64,000 bases of DNA, from positions 16,796,501 through 16,860,500 of the forward strand of contig NC_092672.1 of assembly GCF_964355755.1 (NCBI RefSeq). The letters run 5' to 3'. A program made the translations under genes and the position numbers. How positions within the stretch are numbered: position 1 is the first letter of the stretch; each line of letters begins with the position of its first letter. The notes beneath the pieces were generated by a model, which saw only the letters and a list, made by a program, of their open reading frames with translations, had not been told where the DNA came from and ran no database searches. The DNA is from Antedon mediterranea. Taxonomy: Eukaryota; Echinodermata; Crinoidea; Comatulida; Antedonidae. Positions 12,401 to 26,400 of the stretch are shown piece by piece.

Positions 12401-14489
12401 ATTTTCGAAAAAACTTGTTAACATAAAAACATCAAAGTGCTTAAAATCACATTAGAAACCGTTTTAGACCATTTTGAGCATTTCGATAAAACTTTTCACA
12501 CAAAAACATTAAAGAGCACAAAATAGCTTAATATCGTATTTAAAAACGTTTTTGACCATTTTGAGCATTTCGACAAAAATTTTTCACACAAAACAGCAAA
12601 GTGTACAGAATAGCTTCAAATCGTATTTGGAGACGTTTTAGACCTTTTTGTGATTTCCGAAAAAACTTGTTAACATAAAAACACCAAAGTGCTTAGAATA
12701 GCTTCAAATCGCATTTGGAGACGTTTTAGACCATTTTGTGATTTTCGAAAAAACTTGTTAACATAAAAACACCAAAGTGCTTAGAATAGCTTCAAATCGC
12801 ATTTTGAGACATTTTAGACCCTTTTGTGATTTTCGAAAAAACTTGGTTACACAAAAACACCAAAGTGCTTAAAATAGCTATAAATTGCATTTGGAGACGT
12901 TTTAGACCATTTTGTGATTTTCGAAAAAACTTGTTACCATAAAAACACCAAAGTGCTTAGATTAGCTTCAAATCGCATTTTGAGACATTTTAGACCCTTT
13001 TGTGATTTTCGAAAAAACTTGTTAACATAAAAACACCAAAGTGCTTAGAATAGCTTCAAATCGCATTTTGAGACATTTTAGACCCTTTTGTGATTTTCGA
13101 AAAAACTTGTTAACATAAAAATTCCAAAGTGCTAAGAATAGCTTCAAATCGCATTTGGAGACATTTTAGACCACTTTGTGATTTTCGAAAAAACTTGTTA
13201 ACATAAAAACATCAAAGTGCTTAAAATCACATTAGAAACCGTTTTAGACCATTTTGAGCATTTCGATAAAACTTTTCACACAAAAACATCAAAGAGCACA
13301 AAATAGCTTAATATCGTATTTAAAAACGTTTTTGACCATTTTGAGCATTTCGACAAAAAAATTTCACACAAAACAGAAAAGTGTACAGACTAGCTTCAAA
13401 TCGTATTTGGAGACGTTTTAGACCTTTTTGTGATTTTCGAAAAAACTTGTTAACATAAAAACACCAAAGTGCTAAGAATAGCTTCAAATCGCATTTTAGA
13501 CCATTTTGTGTTTTTCGAAAAAACTTGTTAACATAAAAACACCAAAGTGCTTAAAATCACATTAGAAACCGTTTTAGACCATTTTGAGCATTTCGATAAA
13601 ACTTTTCACACAAAACAGCAAAGTGTACAGAATAGCTTCAAATCGCATTTTGAGACGTTTTAGACCATTCTGTGATTTTCGAAAAAACTTGTTAACATAA
13701 AAACATCAAAGTGCTTAAAATCACATTAGAATCCGTTTTAGACCATTTTGAGCATTTCGATAAAACTTTTCAAACAAAAACATCAAAGAGCACAAAATAG
13801 CTTAATATCGTATTTAAAAACGTTTTTGACCATTTTGAGCATTTCGACAAAAAATTTTCACACAAAACAGCAAAGTGCACAGAATAACTTCAAATCGCAT
13901 TTGGAGACGTTTTAGACAATTTTGTGATTTTCGAAAAAACTTGTTAACATAAAAACACCAAAGTGCTAAGAATAGCTTCAAATCGCATTTGGAGACATTT
14001 TAGACCATTTTGTGATTTTCGAAAAAACTTGTTAAGATAAAAACATCAAAGTGTACACAATAGCTTCAAATCGCATTTGGAGACGTTTTAGACCATTTTG
14101 TGATTTTCGAAAAAACTTGTTAACATAAAAATTCCAAAGTGCTAAGAATAGCTTCAAATCGCATTTGGAGACATTTTAGACCATTTTGTGATTTTCGAAA
14201 AAACTTGTTAACATAAAAACATCAAAGTGTACAGAATAGCTTCAAATCGCATTTGGAGACGTTTTAGACCCTTTTGTGATTTTCGAAAAAACTTGTTAAC
14301 ATAAAAACATCAAAGTGCTTAGAATAGCTTCAAATCGCATCTTGAGACGTTTTAGACCATTCTGTGATTTTCGAAAAAACTTGTTAACATAAAAACATCA
14401 AAGTGCTTAAAATCACATTAGAAACCGTTTTAGACCATTTTGAGCATTTCGATAAAACTTTTCACACAAAAACATCAAAGAGCACAAAA

Positions 14490-14520
14490 TAGCTTAATAT
14501 CGTAAAAACATCAAAGTGCT
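14490..14520 (+). repeat. Truncated B monomer joined to A/D (copy 1)
   Basis: A B monomer stops at TTAATATCGT and passes directly into AAAAACATCAAAGTGCTT of an A/D monomer. The same breakpoint occurs near 39888, 40430 and 58237. Confidence 0.85.
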
Positions 14521-17500
14521 TAAAATCACATTAGAAACCGTTTTAGACCATTTTGAGCATTTCGATAAAACTTTTAACAAAAAAACATCAAAGAGCACAA
14601 AATAGCTTAATATCGTATTTAAAAACGTTTTTGACCATTTTGATCATTTCGAAAAAAAATTTTCACACAAAACAGCAAAGTGTACAGAATAGCTTCAAAT
14701 CATATTTGGAGACATTTTAGACCATTTTGTGATTTTCGAAAAAACTTGTTAACATAAAAACACCAAAGTGCTTAGAATAGCTTCAAATCGCATTTGGAGA
14801 CGTTTTAGACCATTTTGTGATTTTCGATAAAACTTGTTAACATAAAAACACAAAAGTGCTTAGAATAGCTTCAAATCGGATTTTGAGACATTTTAGACCC
14901 TTTTGTGATTTTCGAAAAAACTTGGTTACACAAAAACACCAAAGTGCTTAAAATAGCTTCAAATCGCATTTGGAGACATTTTAGACCCTTTTGTGATTTT
15001 TGAAAAAACTTGTTAAAATAAAAACATCAAAGTGTACAGAATAGCTTCAAATCGCATTTGGAGACGTTTTAGACCATTTTGTGATTTTGAAAAAAACTTG
15101 TTATCATAAAAACACCAAAGTGCTTAGAATAGCTTCAAATCGCATTTTGAGACATTTTAGACCATTTTGTGATTTTCGAAAAAACTTGTTAACATAAAAA
15201 CACCAAAGTGCTAAGAATAGCTTCAAATCGCATTTGGAGACATTTTAGACCATTTTGTGTTTTTCGAAAAAACTTGTTAACATAAAAACATCAAAGTGTA
15301 CAGAATAGCTTCAAATCGCATTTGGAGACGTTTTAGACCATTTTGTGATTTTCGAAAAAACTTGGTTACACAAAAACACCAAAGTGCTTAAAATAGCTTC
15401 AAATCGCATTTGGAGACATTTTAGACCCTTTTGTGATTTTCGAAAAAACTTGTTAAAATAAAAACATCAAAGTGTACAGAATAGCTTCAAATCGCATTTG
15501 GAGACGTTTTAGACCATTTTGTGATTTTGAAAAAAACTTGTTAACATAAAAACACAAAAGTGCTTAGAATAGCTTCAAATCGCATTTTGAGACATTTTAG
15601 ACCATTTTGTGATTTTCGAAAAAACTTGTTAACATAAAAACACCAAAGTGCTAAGAATAGCTTCAAATCGCATTTGGAGACATTTTAGACCATTTTGTGT
15701 TTTTCGAAAAAACTTGTTAACATAAAAACATCAAAGTGTACAGAATAGCTTCAAATCGCATTTGGAGACGTTTTAGACCATTTTGTAATTTTCGAAAAAA
15801 CTTGTTAACATAAAAACACCAAAGTGCTTAGAATAGCTTCAAATCGCATTTTGAGACATTTTAGACCCTTTTGTGATTTTCGAAAAAACTTGGTTACACA
15901 AAAAACACCAAAGTGCTTAAAATTGCTTCAAATCGCATTTGAAGACATTTTAGACCATTTTGTGATTTTCGAAAAAACTTGTTAACATAAAAACACCAAA
16001 GTGCTTAGAATAGCTTAAAATCACATTAGAAACCGTTTTAGACCATTTTGAGCATTTCGATAAAACTTTTCACACAAAAACATCAAAGAGCACAAAATAG
16101 CTTAATATCGTATTTAAAAACGTTTTTGACCATTTTGAGCATTTCGACAAAAAATTTTCACACAAAACAGCAAAGTGCACAGAATAACTTCAAATCGCAT
16201 TTGGAGACGTTTTAGACCATTTTGTGATTTTCGAAAAAACTTGTTAACATAAAAACACCAAAGTGCTTAGAATAGCTTCAAATCGCATTTGGAGACATTT
16301 TAGACCATTTTGAGCATTTCGATAAAACATTTCACACAAAAACATCAAAGAGCACAAAATAGCTTAATATCGTATTTAAAAACGATTTTTGACCATTTTG
16401 AGCATTTCGACAAAAAATGTTCACACAAAACAGCAAAGTGCACAGAATAACTTCAAATCGCATTTGGAGACGTTTTAGACCATTTTGTGATTTTCGAAAA
16501 AACTTGTTAACATAAAAACACCAAAGTGCTTAGAATAGCTTCATATCACATTTTGAGACATTTTAGACCCTTTTGTGATTTTCGAAAAAACTCGGTTACA
16601 CAAAAAACACCAAAGTGCTTAAAATAGCTTCAAATCGCATTTGAAGACGTTTTAGACCATTTTGTGATTTTCGAAAAAACTTGTTAACATAAAAACACCA
16701 AAGTGCTTAGAATAGCTTAAAATCACATTAGAAACCGTTTTAGACCATTTTGAGCATTTCGATAAAACTTTTCACATAAAAACATGAAAGAGCACAAAAT
16801 AGCTTAATATCGTATTTAAAAACGTTTTTGAGCATTTTGAGCATTTCGACAAAAAATTTTCACACAAAACAGCAAAGTGCACAGAATAACTTCTAAACGC
16901 ATTTGGAGACGTTTTAGACCATTTTGTGATTTTCGATAAAACTTGTTAACATAAAAACACCAAAGTGCTTAGAATAGCTTCAAATCGCATTTTGAGACAT
17001 TTTAGACCCTTTTGTGATTTTCGAAAAAACTTGTTAACATAAAAACATCAAAGTGCTTAAAATCACATTAGAAACCGTTTTAGACCATTTTGAGCATTTC
17101 GATAAAACTTTTCACACAAAAACATCAAAGAGCACAAAATAGCTTAATATCGTATTTAAAAACGTTTTTGACCATTTTGAGCATTTTGACAAAAAATTTT
17201 CACACAAAACAGCAAAGTGCACAGAATAACTTCAAAGACCATTTTGTGATTTTCGAAAAAACTTAACATAAAAACATCAAAGTGTACAGAATAGCTTAAA
17301 ATCGCATTTGGAGACGTTTTAGACCATTTTGTGATTTTCGAAAAAACTTGTTAACATAAAAACATCAAAGTGTACAGAATAGCTTCAAATCGCATTTGGA
17401 GACGTTTTTAGACCATTTTGTGATTTTCGAAAAAACTTGTTAAAATAAAAACATCAAAGTGCTTAAAATCACATTAGAAACCGTTTTAGACCATTTTGAG

Positions 17501-19159
17501 AATTTCGATAAAACTTTTCACACAAAAACATCAAAGAGCACAAAATAGCTTAATATCGTATTTAAAAACGATTTTTGACCATTTTGAGCATTTCGACAAA
17601 AAATTTTCACACAAAAACAGCAAAGTGCACAGAATAACTTCAAATCGCATTTGGAGACGTTTTAGACCATTTTGTGATTTTCGAAAAAACTTGTTAACAT
17701 AAAAACACCAAAGTGCTTAGAATAGCTTCAAATCGCTTTTTGAGACATTTTAGACCCTTTTGTGATTTTCGAAAAAACTTGGTTACACAAAAACACCAAA
17801 ATGCTTAAAATAGCTTCAAATCGCATTTGAAGACGTTTTAGACCATTTTGTGATTTTCGAAAAAACTTGTTAACATAAAAACACCAAAGTGCTTAGAATA
17901 GCTTAAAATCACATTAGAAACAGTTTTAGACCATTTTGAGCATTTCGATAAAACTTTTCACATAAAAACATCAAAGAGCACAAAATAGCTTAATATCGTA
18001 TTTAAAAACGTTTTTGAGCATTTTGAGCATTTCGACAAAAAATTTTTACACAAAACAGCAAAGTGCACAGAATAACTTCAAATCGCATTTGGAGACGTTT
18101 TAGACCATTTTGTGATTTTCGAAAAAACTTGTTAACATAAAAACATCAAAGTGCTTCAAATCACATTAGAAACCATTTTAGACCATTTTGAGCATTTCGA
18201 CAAAAATTTTTCACACAAAACAGCAAAGTGTACAGAATAGCTTCAAATCGTATTTGGAGACGTTTTAGACCTTTTTGTGATTTTCGAAAAAACTTGTTAA
18301 CATAAAAACACCAAAGTGCTTAGAATAGCTTCAAATCGCAGTTGGAGACGTTTTAGACCATTTTTTGATTTTCGAAAAAAACTTGTTAACATAAAAACAC
18401 CAAAGTGCTTAGAATAGCTTCAAATCGCATTTTGAGACGTTTTAGACCATTCTGTGATTTTCGAAAAAACTTGTTAACATAAAAACATCAAAGTGCTTAA
18501 AATCACATTAGAAACCGTTTTAGACCATTTTGAGCATTTCGATAAAACTTTTCACACAAAAACATTAAAGAGCACAAAATAGCTTAATATCGTATTTAAA
18601 AACGTTTTTGACCATTTTGAGCATTTCGACAAAAATTTTTCACACAAAACAGCGTACAGAATAGCTTCAAATCGTATTTGGAGACGTTTTAGACCTTTTT
18701 GTGATTTTCGAAAAAACTTGTTAACATAAAAACACCAAAGTGCTTAGAATAGCTTCAAATCGCATTTGGAGACGTTTTAGACCATTTTGTGATTTTCGAA
18801 AAAACTTGTTAACATAAAAACACCAAAGTGCTTAGAATAGCTTCAAATCGCATTTTGAGACATTTTAGACCCTTTTGTGATTTTCGAAAAAACTTGGTTA
18901 CACAAAAACACCAAAGTGCTTAGAATAGCTTCAAATCGCATTTGGAGACGTTTTAGACCATGTTGTGATTTTCGAAAAAACTTTTTAACATAAAAACACC
19001 AAAGTGCTTAGAATGGCTTCAAATCGCATTTTGAGACATTTTAGACCCTTTTGTGATTTTCGAAAAAACTTGTTAACATAAAAACACCAAAGTGCTTAGA
19101 ATAGCTTCAAATCTCATTTGGAGACGTTTTAGACCATTTTTTGATTTTCGAAAAAACTT

Positions 19160-20400
19160 GTTAACATAAAAACATCAAAGTGCTTAAAATCACATTAGAA
19201 TCCGTTTTAGACCATTTTGAGCATTTCGATAAAACTTTTCAAACAAAAACATCAAAGAGCACAAAATAGCTTAATATCGTATTTAAAAACGTTTTTGACC
19301 ATTTTGAGCATTTCGACAAAAAATTTTCACACAAAACAGCAAAGTGCACAGAATAACTTCAAATCGCATTTGGAGACGTTTTAGACAATTTTGTGATTTT
19401 CGAAAAAACTTGTTAACATAAAAACACCAAAGTGCTAAGAATAGCTTCAAATCGCATTTGGAGACATTTTAGACCATTTTGTGATTTTCGAAAAAACTTG
19501 TTAAGATAAAAACATCAAAGTGTACACAATAGCTTCAAATCGCATTTGGGGACGTTTTAGACCATTTTGTGATTTTCGAAAAAACTTGTTAACATAAAAA
19601 CACCAAAGTGCTTAGAATAGCTTCAAATCGCATTTTGAGACATTTTAGACCCTTTTGTGATTTTCGAAAAAACTTGGTTACACAAAAACACCAAAGTGCT
19701 TAAAATAGCTTCAAATCGCATTTGGAGAAGTTTTAAACCATTTTGTGATTTTCGAAAAAACTTGTTAACATAAAAACATCAAAGTGTACAGAATAACTTC
19801 AAATCGCATTTGGAGACGTTTTAGACCATTTTGTGATTTTTGAAAAAACTTGTTAACATAAAAACACCAAAGTGCTTAGAATAGCTTCAAATCGCATTTT
19901 GAGACATTTTACACCCTTTTGTGATTTTCGAAAAAACTTGTTAAAATAAAAACATCAAAGTGTACAGAATAGCTTCAAATCGCATTTGGAGACGTTTTAG
20001 ACCATTTTGTGATTTTGAAAAAAACCTGTTAACATAAAAACACCAAAGAGCTTAGAATAGCTTCAAATCGCATTTTGAGACATTTTAGACCATTTTGTGA
20101 TTTTCGAAAAAACTTGTTAAAATAAAAACATCAAAATGTACAGAATAGCTTCAAATCGCATTTGGAGACGTTTTAGACCATTTTGTGATTTTGAAAAAAA
20201 CTTGTTAACATAAAAACACCAAAGAGCTTAGAATAGCTTCAAATCGCATTTTGAGACATTTTAGACCATTTTGTGTTTTTCGAAAAAACTTGTTAACATA
20301 AAAACATCAAAGTGTACAGAATAGCTTCAAATCGCATTTGGAGACGTTTTAGACCATTTTCTGATTTTCGAAAAAACTTGTTAACATAAAAACATCAAAG
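19160..20400 (+). repeat. Higher-order module 1, diverged copy
   Basis: The D (TAGAATCCG)-B-C start, ACAATTTTG, GTGCTAAGAATAGC, GTACACAATAGC, GAGAAGTTTTAAACC (19725), ACACCC and GTGTTTTTCG markers occur in the same order as in 3520-4977. It differs in reading CATTTTGAGACATTTTACACCC and in ending at a short deletion near 20401 (GTGCTTGGAGACATTTTAG), where about 25 bp of the usual monomer are lost. Edges are approximate. Confidence 0.7.
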
Positions 20401-23400
20401 TGCTTGGAGACATTTTAGACTATTTTGTGTTTTTCGAAAAAACTTGTTAACATAAAAACATCAAAGTGTACAGAATAGCTTCAAATCGCATTTTGAGACA
20501 TTTTAGACTATTTTGTGATTTTCGAAAAAACTTGTTAACATAAAAACATCAAAGTGCTTAAAATCACATTAGAAACCGTTTTAGACCATTTTAAGCATTT
20601 CGATAAAACTTTTCACACAAAAACATCAAAGAGCACAAAATAGCTTAATATCGTATTTAAAAACGTTTTTGACCATTTTGAGCATTTCGACAAAAATTTT
20701 TTACACAAAACAGCAAAGTGCACAGAATAACTTCAAATCGCATTTGGAGACGTTTTAGACCATTTTGTGATTTTCAAAAAAACTTGTTAACATAAAAACA
20801 TCAAAGTGCTTCAAATCACATTAGAAACCGTTTTAGACCATTTTGAGCATTTCGACAAAAATTTTTCACACAAAACAGCAAAGTGTACAGAATAGCTTCA
20901 AATCGTATTTGCAGACGTTTTAGACCTTTTTGAGATTTTCGAAAAAACTTGTTAACATAAAAACATCAAAGTGCTTCAAATCACATTAGAAACCGTTTTA
21001 GACCATTTTGAGCATTTCGACAAAAATTTTTCACACAAAACAGCAAAGTGTACAGAATAGCTTCAAATCGTATTTGGAGACGTTTTAGACCTTTTTGTGA
21101 TTTTCGAAAAAACTTGTTAACATAAAAACACCAAAGTGCTTAGAATAGCTTCAAATCGCATTTGGAGACGTTTTAGACCATTTTTTGATTTTCGAAAAAA
21201 ATTTGTTAACATAAAAACACCAAAGTGCTTAGAATAGCTTCAAATCGCATTTTGAGACGTTTTAGACCATTCTGTGATTTTCGAAAAAACTTGTTAACAT
21301 AAAAACATCAAAGTGCTTAAAATCACATTAGAAACCGTTTTAGACCATTTTGAGCATTTCGATAAAACTTTTCACACAAAAACATCAAAGAGCACAAAAT
21401 AGCTTAACATCGTATTTAAAAACGTTTTTGACCATTTTGAGCATTTAGATAAAAAATTTTCAAACAAAACAGCAAAGTGCACAGAATAACTTCAAATCGC
21501 ATTTGGAGACGTTTTAGACCTTTTTGTGATTTTCGAAAAAACTTGTTAACATAAAAACACCAAAGTGCTTAGAATAGCTTCAAATCGCATTTGGAGACGT
21601 TTTAGACCATTTTTTGATTTTCGAAAAAACTTGTTACCATAAAAACACCAAAGTGCTTAGAATAGCTTCAAATCGCATTTTGAGACGTTTTAGACCATTC
21701 TGTGATTTTCGAAAAAACTTGTTAACATAAAAACATCAAAGTGCTTAAAATCACATTAGAAACCGTTTTAGACCATTTTGAGCATTTCGATAAAACTTTT
21801 CACACCAAAACATCAAAGAGCACAAAATAGCTTAATATCGTATTTAAAAACGTTTTTGACCATTTTGAGCATTTCGACAAAAAATTTTCAAACAAAACAG
21901 CAAAGTGCACAGAATAACTTCAAATCGCATTTGGAGACGTTTTAGACCATTTTGTAATTTTCGAAAAAACTTGTTAACATAAAAACACCAAAGTGCTTAG
22001 AATAGCTTCAAATCGCATTTGGAGACGTTTTAGACCATGTTGTGATTTTCGAAAAAACTTTTTAACATAAAAACACCAAAGTGCTTAGAATGGCTTCAAA
22101 TCGCATTTGGAGACATTTTAGACTATTTTGTGATTTTCGAAAAAACTTAAGATAAAAATATCAAAGTGCTTCAAATCACATTAGAAACCGTTTTAGACCA
22201 TTTTGAGCATTTCGACAAAAATTTTTAAAACAAAACAGCAAAGTGTACAGAATAGCTTCAAATCGTATTTGGAGACGTTTTAGACCTTTTTGTGATTTTC
22301 GAAAAAACTTGTTAACATAAAAACACCAAAGTGCTTAGAATAGCTTCAAATTGCATTTTGAGACGTTTTAGACCATTCTGTGATTTTTGAAAAAACTTGT
22401 TAACATAAAAACATCAAAGTGCTTCAAATCACATTAGAAACCGTTTTAGACCATTTTGAGCATTTCGATAAAACTTTTCACACAAAAACATCAAAGAGCA
22501 CAAAATAGCTTAATATCGTATTTAAAAACGTTTTTGACCATTTTGAGCATTTAGACAAAAAATTTTCAAACAAAACAGCAAAGTGCACAGAATAACTTCA
22601 AATCGCATTTGGAGACGTTTTAGACCTTTTTGTGATTTTCGAAAAAACTTGTTAACATAAAAACATCAAAGTGTACAGAATAGCTTCAAATCGCAATTTG
22701 AGACATTTTAGACTATTTTGTGATTTTCGAAAAAACTTGTTAACATAAAAACATCAAAGTGCTTAAAATCACATTAGAAACCGTTTTAGACCATTTTAAG
22801 CATTTCGATAAAACTTTTCACACAAAAACATCAAAGAGCACAAAATAGCTTAATATCGTATTTAAAAACGTTTTTGACCATTTTGAGCATTTCGACAAAA
22901 AAATTTTCACACAAAACAGCAAAGTGTACAGAATAGCTTCAAATCGTATTTGGAGACGTTTTAGACCTTTTTGTGATTTTCGAAAAAACTTGTTAACATA
23001 AAAACACCAAAGTGCTAAGAATAGCTTCAAATCGCATTTGGAGACATTTTAGACCATTTTGTGATTTTCGAAAAAACTTGTTAACATAAAAACACCAAAG
23101 TGCTTAAAATCACATTAGAAACCGTTTTAGACCATTTTAAGCATTTCGATAAAACTTTTTACACAAAAACATCAAAGAGCACAAAATAGCTTAATATCGT
23201 ATTTAAAAACGTTTTTGACCATTTTGAGCATTTCGACAAAAAAATTTTCACACAAAACAGCAAAGTGTACAGAATAGCTTCAAATCGTATTTGGAGACGT
23301 TTTAGACCTTTTTGTGATTTTCGAAAAAACTTGTTACCATAAAAACACCAAAGTGCTTAGAATAGCTTCAAATCGCATTTTGAGACGTTTTAGACCATTC

Positions 23401-26400
23401 TGTGATTTTCGAAAAAACTTGTTAACATAAAAACATCAAAGTGCTTAAAATCACATTAGAAACCGTTTTAGACCATTTTGAGCATTTCGATAAAACTTTT
23501 CACACCAAAACATCAAAGAGCACAAAATAGCTTAATATCGTATTTAAAAACGTTTTTGACCATTTTGAGCATTTCGACAAAAAATTTTCAAACAAAACAG
23601 CAAAGTGCACAGAATAACTTCAAATCGCATTTGGAGACGTTTTAGACCATTTTGTAATTTTCGAAAAAACTTGTTAACATAAAAACACCAAAGTGCTTAG
23701 AATAGCTTCAAATCGCATTTGGAGACGTTTTAGACCATGTTGTGATTTTCGAAAAAACTTTTTAACATAAAAACACCAAAGTGCTTAGAATGGCTTCAAA
23801 TCGCATTTGGAGACATTTTAGACTATTTTGTGATTTTTGAAAAAACTTGTTAACATAAAAACATCAAAGTGCTTCAAATCACATTAGAAACCGTTTTAGA
23901 CCATTTTGAGAATTTCGATAAAACTTTTCACACAAAAACATCAAAGAGCACAGAATAGCTTCAAATCGTATTTGGAGACGTTTTAGACCTTTTGGTGATT
24001 TTCGAAAAAACTTGTTAACATAAAAACACCAAAGTGCTTAGAATAGCTTCAAATTGCATTTTGAGACGTTTTAGACCATTCTGTGATTTTCGCAAAAACT
24101 TGTTAACATAAAAACATCAAAGTGCTTAAAATCACATTAGAAACCGTTTTAGACCATTTTGAGCATTTCGATAAAACTTTTCACACAAAAACATCAAAGA
24201 GCACAAAATAGATTAATATCGTATTTAAAAACGTTTTTGACCATTTTGAGCATTTAGACAAAAAATTTTCAAACAAAACAGCAAAGTGCACAGAATAACT
24301 TCAAATCGCATTTGGAGACGTTTTAGACCTTTTTGTGATTTTCGAAAAAACTTGTTAACATAAAAACATCAAAGTGTACAGAATAGCTTCAAATCGCAAT
24401 TTGAGACATTTTAGACTATTTTGTGATTTTCGAAAAAACTTGTTAACATAAAAACATCAAAGTGCTTAAAATCACATTAGAAACCGTTTTAGACCATTTT
24501 AAGCATTTCGATAAAACTTTTCACACAAAAACATCAAAGAGCACAAAATAGCTTAATATCGTATTTAAAAACGTTTTTGACCATTTTGAGCATTTCGACA
24601 AAAAAATTTTCACACAAAACAGCAAAGTGTACAGAATAGCTTCAAATCGTATTTGGAGACGTTTTAGACCTTTTTGTGATTTTCGAAAAAAACTTGTTAA
24701 CATAAAAACACCAAAGTGCTAAGAATAGCTTCAAATCGCATTTGGAGACATTTTAGACCATTTTGTGATTTTCGAAAAAACTTGTTAACATAAAAACACC
24801 AAAGTGCTTAGAATAGCTTCAAATCGCATTTGGAGACGTTTTAGACCATTTTGTGATTTTCGATAAAACTTGTTAACATAAAAACACAAAAGTGCTTAGA
24901 ATAGCTTCAAATCGCATTTTGAGACATTTTAGACCCTTTTGTGATTTTCGAAAAAACTTGGTTACACAAAAACACCAAAGTGCTTAAAATAGCTTCAAAT
25001 CGCATTTGGAGACATTTTAGAGCCTTTTGTGATTTTCGAAAAAACTTGTTAAAATAAAAACATCAAAGTGTACAGAATAGCTTCAAATCGCATTTGGAGA
25101 CGTTTTAGACCATTTTGTGATTTTGAAAAAAACTTGTTAACATAAAAACACCAAAGTGCTTAGAATAGCTTCAAATCGCATTTTGAGACATTTTAGACCC
25201 TTTTGTGATTTTCGAAAAAACTTGGTTACACAAAAAACACCAAAGTGCTTAAAATAGCTTCAAATCGCATTTGAAGACGTTTTAGACCATTTTGTGATTT
25301 TCGAAAAAACTTGTTAACATAAAAACACCAAAGTGCTTAGAATAGCTTCAAAGCACATTAGAAACCGTTTTAGACCATTTTGAGCATTTCGATAAAACTT
25401 TTCACACAAAAACATCAAAGAGCACAAAATAGCTTAATATCGTATTTAAAAACGTTTTTGACCATTTTGAGGATTTCGACAAAAAATTTTCACACAAAAC
25501 AGCAAAGTGTACAAAATAACTTCAAATCGCATTTGCAGACGTTTTAGACCATTTTGTGATTTTCAAAAAAACTTGTTAACATAAAAACACCAAAGTGCTT
25601 AGAATAGCTTCAAATCGCATTTGGAGACGTTTTAAACCATTTTGTGATTTTCGAAAAAACTTGGTTACACAAAAACACCAAAGTGCTTAAAATAGCTTCA
25701 AATCGCATTTGGAGACATTTTAGACTATTTTGTGATTTTCGAAAAAACTTGTTAACATAAAAACATCAAAGTGCTTAAAATCACATTAGAAACCGTTTTA
25801 GACCATTTTGAGCATTTCGATAAAACTTTTCACACAAAAACATCAAAGAGCACAAAATAGCTTAATATCGTATTTAAAAACGTTTTTTACCACTTTGAGC
25901 ATTTCGACAAAAATTTTGCACACAAAACAGCAAAGTGTACAGAATAGCTTCAAATCGTATTTGGAGAAGTTTTAGACCTCACATTAGAAACCGTTTTAGA
26001 CCATTTTGAGCATTTCGATAAAACTTTTCACACAAAAACATCAAAGAGCACAAAATAGCTTAATATCGTATTTAAAAACGTTTTTGACCATTTTGAGCAT
26101 TTCGACAAAAAAATTTTCACACAAAACAGCAAAGTGTACAGAATAGCTTCAAATCGTATTTGGAGACGTTTTAGACCTTTTTGTGATTTTCGAAAAAACT
26201 TGTTAACATAAAAACACCAAAGTGCTAAGAATAGCTTCAAATCGCATTTGGAGACATTTTAGACCATTTTGAGCATTTCGATAAAACTTTTCACACAAAA
26301 ACATCAAAGAGCACAAAATAGCTTAATATCGTATTTAAAAACGTTTTTGACCATTTTGAGCATTTCGAAAAAATTTTTCATCCAAAACAGCAAAGTGTAC

